Assembly (NCBI GenBank): GCA_026874595.1
Contig: CM049317.1
Coordinates: 14,934,882-14,998,881 of the forward strand
Reading direction: 5' to 3'
DNA length: 64,000 nucleotides
From: Sipunculus nudus
Taxonomy: Eukaryota; Annelida; Sipuncula; Golfingiida; Sipunculidae
In this document: positions 1 through 12,000 of the stretch, piece after piece
Layout: every line of letters begins with the position of its first letter
Position numbering within the stretch: the first letter of the stretch is position 1
Made by a program: the position numbers and the translations under genes
The notes under the pieces: model-generated
What the model was told of the DNA's origin: nothing
Databases searched by the model: none
What the model saw: only the letters and a program-made list of their open reading frames with translations

Positions 1-110
1 TTAAAAGTTAACAGACACGGGACGGACGGACGCCGGACGGACAGATAGATGGACGGACAGACAGACAGCTTGGGTGACGACAATAGCCCATCAGCCTATG
101 AGCTGAGAGC
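1..110 (+). repeat. Family T element, 3' tail
   Basis: ACGG-type microsatellite, then AGCTTGGGTGACGACAATAG and an end GAGCTGAGAGC before TAA. The tail matches 31761-31832, so the window opens inside a second copy of that element. Confidence 0.8.
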
Positions 111-1098
111 TAAAAACGGCTGTACATGTACAAATGTCATGAAAATTTATATTTTTCATGAAATTTTAGGAGCCGTAAAAAAATCAAAAGTAGGTCAACT
201 GTGACGAAACACGAACTCCATCTGTAACTGGTCATTATCTGTCCACACACCAAAAATCAGGCCAATATCTGCAGGCATTGTGAAAAAAAGTCAGTACATG
301 TATATTTGTCATAAAAATTTCTATTTTTTATTAAATTTTCTAAGTTAAGGAGCCGTTAAATGGTCAAAAGTAGGTCAACCGGGACAAAACACGAACTCGA
401 TCTATATCTGGTCATTATCTACCTACACACCAAAAATCAGGCCAATATCTGCAGGCACTGCGAAAAAAAGTTCGTACATGTGTATTTGTCATGAAAATTT
501 CTAATTTTCATGAAATTTTCTAAGTTTAGAAGCTGTAAAACGGTCAAAAGTAGGTCAACCGGGACGAAACGCTAACTTGATCTGTAACTGGTCATTATCT
601 GCCCACACACCAAAAATCAGGCCAAAATCTGCAGGCATTGCGAAAAAAAGTCCGTACATGTGTATTTGTCATGAAAATTTCTATTTTTCATGAAATTTTC
701 AAAGTTTAGCAGCCGTAAAACGGTCAAAATAGGTCAACCGGGACGAAACGCGAACTAGATCTGTAACTAGTCATTATCTGCCTACACACCGAAAATCAGG
801 CCAAAATCTGCAGGCATTGTGAAAAAAAGTCCGTACATGTGTATTTGTCATGAAAATTTCTATTTTTCATGAAATTTTCTAAGTTAAGGAGCCATAAAAC
901 AGTCAAAAGTAGGTCAACTGGGACAAAACGCGAACTTGATCTGTAACTGGTCATTATCTGGCCACACACCAAAAATCAGGCCAATATCTGCAGGCATTGC
1001 GAAAAAAAATCCGTACATCTGTTTGATTTCGGAATGACGGAAGGACGGACATCCATGGGTAAAACTATATGCCCCGGCCACTTTGTGGCGGGGGCATA
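111..1098 (+). mobile_element. Family B element with 180-bp core tandem array
   Basis: Five monomers of about 180 bp recur at roughly 182, 363, 543, 722 and 902 (marker GGTCAAAAGTAGGTCAAC). An ACGG-like microsatellite (1030-1050) follows, then a terminal hairpin at 1068-1098 (TATGCCCCGGCCAC, a TTT loop, and its near-complement). The same tail ends the copy at 22338-23697. Build resembles bivalve pearl/Helentron-associated non-autonomous elements (inference). It has no coding capacity. Confidence 0.82.
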
Positions 1099-1100
1099 AT

Positions 1101-1786
1101 AAAAACACAAGTATAATGAACTAACTATCAAAAGCACCAAACACTAAATGCCAAACTAAATTTATAACCTCACTGTAATTAAAACACAAACACTCTGGGG
1201 AGTGAAATTCATCAGGGAGAGAATATTATGTGTCTTCTCCAGCCTGCAGCTGGTAGATTTGTATTACTTCTGTGTTTACACTTCAATAAGACCAACATTT
1301 CATTTCCATGGCATGCCATTTTAAGGGAGTCTTCCGAAATTTTGGCAAGGATTTTATTTTGACTAGGGTCATAAGTTATCTCATAAGCAGTTTCAACTGG
1401 ATATATCAAGAGAATTGCTGACACGTTCAAAATCTTACATGATCTTACCATGGTAGATAAGAATGTTTCCATAAAACCATTACATCTAAAGCAAATCTTC
1501 CTTTGACCTGATTAAGACAGAATTCCTGCAAAGGACATATTAATATGTGAACCTGCATAGCAGTGAGAGCTAAAAGCCTGAAAGCTGGGGGTCTTTTCCT
1601 GACTGACAATAATGCCTTCATTTAAAATAAATTTCACACCCTCAGCAAGTGTTTGTGATGTTAAAGACATAAAATTTGATAATGTGACACCCAAAGTTAT
1701 TAAATGTTTTTAAGACAGTACAGGCTTGATTCATATGTAATAAGCAGAACAGTAATATACAATACATGGTGTATGAAAACACTCAC
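1101..1786 (-). other. Intron 32 start, no exon recognised
   Basis: Intron sequence between family B and the donor at 1786. I checked for the next KMT2C exon and found nothing convincing. If the intron is retained, the exon-32 frame continues to a stop at 1702-1700. Confidence 0.6.
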
Positions 1787-3045
1787 CCCTGCCTGGTCGA
1801 TGGGGATACCTCTCTCCATCATCAGACGAGCACGTCCAGCTAACATATGTTGTAGTTCTGCTGCCAGGTCACTGTCCTGTGGCATGCCAGTAGGGCGCGG
1901 TCCAGGGGGTTGCGGCATGCGGAACCCTTCTCCAGGTGGCCTGGGCCCAGCCATCATTTGTGCGAACTGTTCCTGCATCGGTCTTGGTGGCCTTGCAAAG
2001 GGGTCACCTGGTGCAGATGTTGGTGTTGCAGGACCTTGAACAAAGCTATCAGGACCAGACGTGGATGGATGCTGCTGACCAAGAGGACCTTGGAAGGGTC
2101 CTGGCACCCTCGTAATCTGTCCTGGGAACTGTCCAGTTGATGAGGCTGGGGGCGGCCCCATCAGCTGAGGTCTCGGTCCTCCCGGCCCCATGGAAGTCTC
2201 CTGCTGGCTCGTCTGAGGCATGGACGTCATTGGCTGTTGGCTGTACTGTTCTGATGAGGAGACACTGGCTACAGCTTGAGAGCCGAAAATCTCTCGAGGC
2301 TGCTCCTGAGACATTGAAAATGGCGTCCTGGGAGGCTGGCTGTATGGGTCTACAGAGGTGGGTGGTCTTGGTGTGTTTGGGGGTTGGGAGTAAGGGTCCA
2401 CTGGGCGTGGTGGCTGTGGACCCTGTTGTCTCATCTCTGGTCTTGGACCCTGGGGTCCAAACACATCTCCTGGATGCATAGGTCTAATCTGTCCAAACTG
2501 CTCTGGTGGACGAGGCGTCCCTGGTTGTTGGGAGAATGGATCAACAGGTCTCTGTGTCTGGAGCTGCTGAGCAAATGGGCTCTGTGGTGGTTTGGGGAAC
2601 GCATCAGGGTGTGGCGTCCCTGGCTGTTGGCTATAAGGATCTTTTGGACCTGTCAGCGGAGGCTGCTTAAAAGGCTCTGCAGGACGGGGTGTCATCGGCT
2701 GATTTGCATACGGATCTACAGGCCTTGGGGGCTGGGGTTTTATGAACCGATCAGCTGTTGTGGCTGGTTGTGGTTGGCCTGATAGCGGACTGCCCTGACC
2801 TGGTGCCACTCCTCTGGGTCCTACCTGGAGCTTACTAAACATATCCAGTGCCTGGGAAGCCCCGGGGTGGGGAGTACCCGGAGGCTGTGCATACGGGTCT
2901 CGTGGTGGGGGAGGAGGCATCATGCTCTCTGGTCGGCCTGTTGGTGTCCCTGGGGTACTGCCCCCCTGCATACCTGGCAGGCTCTCCTCCCAGCTTCCAA
3001 GTTTATCCTCTGTACTCCCATGTGATAGAGGTGTACCTGGGGCAC
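1787..3045 (-). CDS. KMT2C: KMT2C-like coding exon 32: DPYxQPPxTPRP repeat exon (1259 bp)
   Basis: Acceptor attatttctatttcag, donor GCAGGG|GTGAGTG. Residues 1722-2141. At least six repeats follow the pattern DPYAQPPGTPHP, DPYANQPMTPRP, DPYSQQPGTPHP, DPFSQQPGTPRP, DPYSQPPNTPRP, DPYSQPPRTP, the same unit that marks human KMT2C. It ends AELQHMLAGRARLMMERG then IPIDQAG in phase 0. If the donor were not used, the frame would run to a stop at 1702-1700. The next exon is probably left of the window. Confidence 0.93.
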
Positions 3046-6000
3046 CTGAAATAGAAATAATAATAGTAATAATAATGATAATAATGATTATAATGATAAA
3101 AATAATAATAGAAATTATAACTTTTTTCTGTAAATCGTAAAATCCAAGATGATGTGCTCTAGAACGCTATTAGAAAAAGCAGATGCATAGTAAATGAACA
3201 ACTACAAAAAAATTGTTAAAAAAGATAAGCAAATTGTGTAAAAGCAAACCTATAATAGCCGTGACTAAAGGCCAAAACCCTAAACATTCATTTCAACAAG
3301 TGGAGCATTGTGAGGCACTGAACACTGAACACTGAATAGCTACTTCCTGAGGTGTATATGCTTCTTTTTATAGCAATTTATCTATTGTTACTGATGGTAC
3401 TGAGTACATAATATGGTAATGGCATTAAAGGTATGACAATGAATTATGCTTTTAGTGAGGGCATTAAAAAGAAATAGTAATTTCAGGTTCTGAACGCACA
3501 AGGCTGGAAATAATCAAGGATTACAGGTAGCTGAACATTTAAGGAAACAATTTGCTCAAACTCAAAGCATGGTCTGAGTTGAGTGCAAACAGCCTGGGCA
3601 GGGTAGTCTGTGTGTCCGTATGCAGGTGTGTATTATGGACCTACTAGAATCATCAAGCGAGGCTTGTTTCTGTAGCTGCGCTTGATCTCCTGGTCGCGGT
3701 GGAAGCCCGTGAGGAAACGGAGCGGATGAAGGACTTCCTGGTACTCCCCCGTCTCCACTACCTGATGGCATCGCGTACGGCGGCGACTGGCCAGGTGTTG
3801 CTCCTTTCTCATCAGACGTGGCAGTTTTTGGAGCATTCTTTTGAGTGCGTCCCTGTGTCGTCCCTGTTCCATCTTTCTTCTTGATCACTTGACTCAACTG
3901 TTGACAAACCAAGGATTTAATTAGTAACATTTATCAAACTATCTAGAGGTTGTTTCTATGACATGAATTCAGCTACAAACATTTGTGACATATAATCATG
4001 CTTTTTTATAGCAAGTGTAAAACATTTTGTGATTACCAGTAATAACAGCTGTTAAAATATCAGTCGTTTATCTTCTATTTAACTGATATTTCCTAATTTT
4101 TCTGTTTTGCTTTAAATATTTAATGCAACAGTTCTGCAATAGAAAAAAAAAACTGCAGTAAATAATAATAACAAACAGTGTTGTATAATATGAATATGAT
4201 GCCCTGCATTTACCCACTAAATGAGAATTTGCCGGAAAATCAACAAGTAAAGCCATTTTTCAGCAAGATGAAGTATTTTTTCAAAAATAATTTATATCTT
4301 GGCTGATTTGACCTTGAAGATCCAGGCCACGGTCACCAGTTTTTGAGCATCTCAAGGGACTTGATTAAAACAATGTCTTTCAAATTTGAGGACAAAATAC
4401 ATGCTACTTCTTAAGTTATGGGGTTCACAAATAATTCTGTTTCGGCCTATTTGATCATGATGTTGAAGGTCAAGGTCACCAGTTATCGAGCTTGTCAGAG
4501 ATTTGGTAGAGACATTTCATGAGTCGAATTTCATGAAAATATATCGGGTGGTTTAAAAATTATTGCGTTCACAAGATATGATACAGATTAAAATAGACCA
4601 ATCACTATATGTCTCAACCCCTCCTCCACCCATTGTGCATCTCACGTGATCTCATATGCAAATGAGGGTGGTAGAATAAGTGATTTCAAGCAGAATGTGA
4701 GCAGAATATCACTGGTGCATGTAGTTTTATCAGAATGAAACCTTTTGTGCCTTGTTTAGGCGCGTGTTTGCTCGGTTCTCTCGGGCTTTGGCCAGGAACG
4801 GTGTCTTCTCAGTTGATGGCACTTTCCTCCAGATCTTCATAATCTGTTTTGACCTCTCTGACCAGTCTGCAAGATCAATGAGGTCAAAGGTCACTGATAG
4901 AAATCTATTTTAAACATGAGGAAAAGTTTCTTATCAACCCTGGTGCTCGGGCTGACCCAAAATGAAATTTCTTTTGAAACGGATACTGAACGACTATGAA
5001 AAAGACAATTTCATGTTATGAAATATCTGGTATTTTGTTGACATATTAACAAATATAATTTAATATACTTCAACTTCGCAATGTTTTCTTGTACTTTCTT
5101 CTAACTTAAATTTAAAAGTCCTTTTTTTTCTAAAAGAGTAAATCAACTGTTATCAGCTCCACAAGAACTTTGTACACACTTCTAATTCATTTTACGTTAA
5201 CTCAATATTTTTCGTTTTTATCAAAACTAGACAATTTACAGAGCTTCTCTTAACCATTTATCCAGGAAATGAGCCAGTACTAACATGATTTTCAAAGTAT
5301 GTTTTTGCAGAAAGATGTGATTCCCAGCTAACACAAATCAGAATAGAATACAAATTCAGCTTTTGTTTATTCAAGAGGTTTTACTACAGAAGCATCCAAC
5401 AGACAGTGTAGTGTTTATGTTAACAATAAACAAGTAAAACAAATGTAACATGAAGAGAACATAACTTCATCATCTCAGCTTACCATGAACCAATATAATA
5501 AGTCCATTTTGCCCTAAAATATGCATATTTCCAAATGAATTACTGAATGCAAGTTATATTTTTTACATGCCCTCAAGTTAACATGAACAGCAACAATAAT
5601 GCCACTGTCAATAAAATTAACTGAATTACCAGATTCATTAAACAAATTTAAAAATTTTTTACACTATGGTCTCACTGGCTTTTTTACTGGTCTTTACAAT
5701 ATTTTCATATAATAATATAACCTCTGTCATGTTCATCACTGTAGTTAATGTAACTATATTTTCACTCATTACTTGCGATATCATCACATTTAACAAACTA
5801 TGATATATCTTGGATACATTAATATACCCCTAAAATATACTTCCATTCTTTATTTGTAATATTATAATCCATAAATTATGATTTTCCATAATACATTTCA
5901 TACTAATCAATATACAGAACCTAACCTGGGTACTGGGTTTTGAACTCGGGATGTTTCATGTTAGCATACAGTACTGGGGATATGGTAGCTTTCTCTCCAA

Positions 6001-9000
6001 GCGGCTCGTCCTTCTCCCACTTCTGGATGTTGCGTTTATTGACAGGTATATGTCCAGTTTCCCCCTCTCCTGCTGCCTTAGCCTGGGGAGCTGGGACTGG
6101 ACCTGGTGCTGGCCAGCTGGGTGGGATGTTGGGCTGGGGTTCAGGGAAGCCAAGCCTGAGACAAATCACAAAGTAACATCAGGATCAGTGAAATCTGTTG
6201 GTACAGCAGAGTATGGCCATGGCAGCAGTTGTGGTACCTTTTTAATTTCTTTTAGTTAGAAAACCAAACACAAGATGGCAGCATAGGTACTGCATCTGGT
6301 ATGAGGTGGTTATAAGTTTAGCCATCTCCACCTATCTGTTCTTTGTTGAGCTATGTGTGTTTCAGTTATAAATGGTTCTACCTTGATGCAATACAGTCAG
6401 CTAGCAAGAAACTTTTGATTAATTCAAAGATTCTTCTGTAAGGGATTTGTATCCCCAATCATCACCTGATTTCCTTCAATGCTACAAAATTCTTACCTTT
6501 CAAAAGATAAATCATTCATCTGAGCAAATGGCCAAAGGTCTGATTACATAATTTCCAAGAACATGTTGTACTTCACTATTATTTACATATTTCTAGAGGC
6601 CAGTGTAATTATGAATAACCAGGTACGTTAATTAGTAGTACTTACACAGAGAAAATAAGTAAATACCTGAATCCAGCTGATAATGACTGCCATGCAACAA
6701 TGATATGTACAAAACAGTGCTGACTTAACTTGTAAGACTTCTTGCCGCAAACAATATCAGTGGCAGACAGTCATGAAATTGATCAGAGGAATGAACTACC
6801 TGCTAAGATCTGGTCCAGGGAAGCTGGGCGCCTGTGGCACTTGGAATGGTGGTGCTCCTGGGCCTGTGGGAGTAGGAGGGTGCTGACCCTGGACGTGACC
6901 CAAAACGGAAGCCTGGGTAGGTTCTGGAGCGCCCCCTGGTGGTGGGCCTCCTGGCTGTTCCTGGGAACCCAAGTTAGATGGTAGAGGTGGCATCGGGAAG
7001 TGTTCATCGTCACCTGTAATCGTAGACAAATACATTTAACCAAAGCAGGAAGACAGAGATGGCTTTGGGGAAGTGTTCATGAATTATGAACTAACGCGGT
7101 AAACCCTAGTTTGGTGTCTGATGTTTGCATAAAAGATGGCGACTTCAGACATATTTTTTTGGTGTGTGCATACATTTAGATGACCCACTGGGACCTGTCA
7201 TGCACATTTAAAATCTTCACATTCATGCTGGTGTGTGTGCATGTATGAAATGGTTCTGGCTTAACCATTTGGCTGATTTGACTTATTTTTTGGCTGATCA
7301 TGCTTACTTCCTCATATTGATAGTATGCTGGATCAGGAGTCATTCAAAATAATGTTCCTCGCATTTTTATCATTTATCATCAAAACAGACACAAATGCCT
7401 TGATAACCTATCCCTGTGACAAGCCCTATCATAAAAACTGGCATTTCACTGAAAATGATCAGACGAGAGCACCACAAATGTGCATAATATGCCCATTGTG
7501 TATCTGTTGATCCCTGACCTCATTAAATATGTGTGAATTTTGATGAGAAGGTAACGCAGTTGAGAAACTCTTTTGGTAAATATGTATAATGAGTTTCATA
7601 AAAATCCTATATGGTTTTTGACAAGTCACCAATGTGCCACCAAAGCGTGGTGACCTCTGAATTCATTAAATATGCATGGATTTTGCTGGAAATCAAACTT
7701 AGGCGAGACATTTTATTGATTAACATTTCTGAGTTTATCAAAATCCTTCATACTCTTCATAAGTTATCGCCGCAACACCACAAAGTAGCCTAGTGACCCA
7801 GGACCTTTTCAAATATGCTTGTATGTTGCCATAACAAACTTGGGTGAAATAATCTGTTGGTAAGTAGTTATGGTAAGTTTCATGAAAATCCAGCAAAGCC
7901 CTGGTAAGTTATCACAGCGTCACAAAAAGTTAATGGATGGACTGTGGGTTTACCATAATACACCTGTCATATGAAGGGTGTGTAAACAGCACAACAGCTG
8001 GAAAGGGTATTAAACATAAGAAGGTAAGCCAAATACTGTGGCTGGCTTCTTATTCCTGAGATTAAATGTTTTACGATTATCACTTCTTCAGTATTTTGTG
8101 AGAGCTCAATTTTTCTCAATATCACTACACAGTAAGCTTCACAGAGTTTCCATTGTTAAAAAAATTATTTAAGACGCCCGCTCAATTTAATCATTTATGA
8201 AGAATACCAAAGTAGTCCAAAAGAGTGGAAATTCTTGTGAATTATAGTTAACTAATATAAAAGATCCCATGTTTTTTGTTATATCAAACTTTTGACTAGG
8301 AAACACATGGTCATAGATAACTTACAAGATACAATGAGACCACAGTGTTAACTGTGTAGACGGGACGTTTTATTAATAAAGATTTTATTTCAGCAAATGA
8401 TTTTCCATTCGCCGATATCACAAATTTGAAACCCTCGCATACAAAGAGCCAATCACAGTAGGCTCCTTTACACAAGCACATGCATTTGACACACCTGGCG
8501 CTGCCCAGTTCATGTTGGTGTGTTTGGATGTGTTTGTACATGTCTGATGCTCTGTGCTGTGTGTGTATGTTGACATACCTGGCCCAGCACTGGGGCCTCC
8601 TGGCTGACCTGTGAGCACTCCCTGAAACAGATCCTCCACCGTTTTGCTGTCAATAGGGACCAGCTCGTCTGGCAGCATCTTGTCCACATCCTCCATGTTT
8701 TTATCCACATCCAGCATTGTGTCCAGGTTCGCTTGGATCTCTTTACGTCCCTCCTGACTTGTACTGTGAGTCGGCTGCTCTACACCAGTGGTTATGTCAT
8801 CTGTAACACAGGTTAATGAACTGATGGATTTTTTTTAATATTAATTACTGATGAGGAAACTTCACAGAGTCCAATACCTTCATCAACGCTGAACATTTCA
8901 GGCAAAGGAAGTGTCATAATTTTAACATCAACACTTTGTTATAGTGCAACTATTCCATTAATCACTAATTTGTGATATCATATACTGGAGTTTTGGTTGG

Positions 9001-12000
9001 ATGGAGAAATTCACTTCGAGCTGTTTACTTGCATACACATCATAATCATTAACTAATTTAAACAAATTTCTTAGCCATTTTTAAGACTGCTGGTATATCT
9101 GCATGCCACTGTTACAGTGACAATCTTAACTGCTTAATTTCAAGCTAGAAAACATGAGTTCATACTTTGAACATGAAAGATGAAGCAGATATAAGAACAG
9201 TAGTTCCACCTGATGAAATTAACACTCTACACCAACCACAAAGAAAACTAATTCTGTCAGAGGTGACACTCGCATTAAGAGTTTGCAATAACTGTAAGTT
9301 CAACAATAATACTTATCTGATGAAATAAATTTCCCGGTTGATGCCTCATGAGAACAATGCACATTAGAAAATGTTTAATAATGAAAACAGAAATTTTCCT
9401 GGTCATGCCGTTAGGGACAAAATGAATGATAGGCCTACTCACCATCAAGGAATGTCAGGAGAACATCATCATGAGGCAGCAGGTCCTCTGGCAGGACACC
9501 CTCCAGGTCCTTTTCATCTACAAACATTACAAAATCATTATAAACACAGCCCGACTAAGGCATAATACACCTCAGGATAGCATAACATAACAACATACTA
9601 ACAACTAGAATATGGGTAGTCGACAAGCGACTACGTGTATCTGCCAAAATCAGAGTGGAACAGGTGAAGTGAGGCATGGATTGAGTGGCAAGGGGAAATA
9701 GAGCGAGGTGTGTTGCATATTAGCATGGATGTCTGCAGCCGAAATGTGTATGTAGGTTGCGCCACCTACCAAAATATCCAGAAAGCTGTCCAAGATGTAT
9801 CCACATGCAAAATTTTTTGGCAGAAAAGTCAAACCACTACATGCATATGAGTGATTTTATCCCACAGCAGACAAACAGAAGGAATTGTGCAAAAATGGTG
9901 ACAGACAGTGCCACCAATTTTGTGTATAATTAAGAGCTATGTCTGATCTATACACATGCAAAATTTCAGGGGGATATATCCAATACTGAGATTTAAGCCT
10001 GAATGTCTGCAGTGTTAACATATATGTAGGTGGCGCCACCTGCCAAAAAACTGAGAAAGCTATCCAAGATGTATAAACACGCAAAATTTTAGGCAGATAA
10101 GTCAAACCACTACAGAGATGAGTGATTTTAGCCCACGGCCGGCGAACAGACAGACACTGTGCAAACATGGTTGCAGGTGGCGCCACCATATTTTGTGTAT
10201 GTTATAAAGCTATCCAAGGGCTACATTTGTACAAAATTTTTTTCCTGATCGGTCAAATGGTTCCCGAGATATGTGGGTTTATGTGTGGAAACAAACACAC
10301 AAAAGGACACTGGGCAGAGGGGAAAGGTCAGAGGTCAACACCAATTTGTAAGGCACCAGTTCACATGTGACCCGATAATTGGTGTAAGTTTTGGGAAAAT
10401 CAGTCCAGTAGTCTCAGAGGAGTTCTCCGGAGTGGCGGCGGAACCCAGTCAAAAACATAGTATCCGCAAAACTTCGTTTTGGCGGAAACAACTCTTATGT
10501 AAGCAACACACTGATAACATTTTTAAACTCTTTGAATCATGTCATTCTTTTTCAAAACTGTTTATTAAAAAATATAAAATTTTACACAGGTTAATTAACA
10601 TTATTCCCATAACATTTCAATCAATTCAAGATCTGAATGCCCCACATTTGCCATTTTGACTTGAGCCAATGTCATCCGTTAAGTAACCTTATCCATCAAC
10701 TTACCAAGGTTATGTTCTTGATCTGACGTTTGCTCCATTTCTTGTGCCGGTGGCCCTTCCGTGACACCTTTGCTCTCTGGAGGAGATGGGGGCGGGGCGA
10801 ACATGAACGGGTCCTTGACCTCGAGGGTTGACCCACGTGGTGAAGGCACCAGTTTGTCTTCATCTGACGGCATGTCTATCACAGGTTTTTCTTTTTCTGC
10901 CTTGCTCTGATCCAACAGAGGGCGACCAAAGAATGCCTCCTGTAATGTTTCAGGTGTCTAATATTTAATATGCAGCAATATTTAGTATGCAGCAGTCCTA
11001 AACTCCCTGTGGAGATTCATCCTATATCTGCACCAAACCTTTTATGGAATATACCTTTATGAAATGGTTCCCTACAGTTTAGTATCTGAGGTCATTTCCC
11101 AATATTTAACAGTGACATAATAATCAGTAATGCAGCTAATATAAATCTTTCATGAGCTATTAGCACAGGAGTTTAAAATGATATAACTATACGGATGAAA
11201 GGATTTCAACAATATAAGAAACCCAGTTTCATTACTTTTTCAGGACCATAAGAAATTTGTTCCTCAAATATTGAGACTTCACAATGTTTACAATTGTTTA
11301 AAACATACACATAAATGAGAACTGATATCAACATTTATACCTGAATGTAAGTGGGGAAGCTTTCTTCAATCTGTCCCTTCTTTGGCCGGGGCCGCCGTCT
11401 CTTCTTCTTCACTACTTCACCACCAGGGGTCACTCCATCTTGACCAAGTTTATCTTCATCTCCTACAAAAGAGAAACAAACATACTTATGGGACACCTGG
11501 GGCCATGAAACATTTGAACTTTAATGGTGTCATGGTCAGGGACCTTAAAACTGAGGGTTGTCATTCAGTTTAGACCACTGTCCAGATTAAAACCCCCTGG
11601 CCAAGGTTCTTAGCACAATAGTATATCTTTTCCAGAAAGACTGCATGTATACTGTTTATGGAACACAGGGATATGTAGACAGAATAACCTTCATAAGCCC
11701 ATTATGGCAGCAGCTAATGTTACACTGACTGACTGTGGACTATTGAAGTACACTTCTGCATTGACATAAGGTGCTCTAGAGCATGCAACCAGTTATCACT
11801 GTTGAAACAAACTTGCTGAGACCAGTCAACAATTTAGAGACATAACAGCTAATTCCATCATTTTACGATGATCTCAATTACCAAGCCAACAAAATTGAGC
11901 GGGTTTACACAAAATGGGTTTTAACAATTCAAAATGCTGATGACAGTACAAACCTTCTGGGAAGTCAAGCGGCTGTTTCATGCCTGAGCCAGCCAGGCCA

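Noticed and set aside
1495-1540. Possible KMT2C micro-exon (ttgcag|GAATTCTGTC...CAG|GTCAAA)
   Set aside because: Only six codons (EFCLNQ), a weak donor and no match to the family.
1704-2782. Long plus-strand frames across 1704-2782
   Set aside because: Shadows of the GC-rich, Pro-rich minus-strand exon 32.
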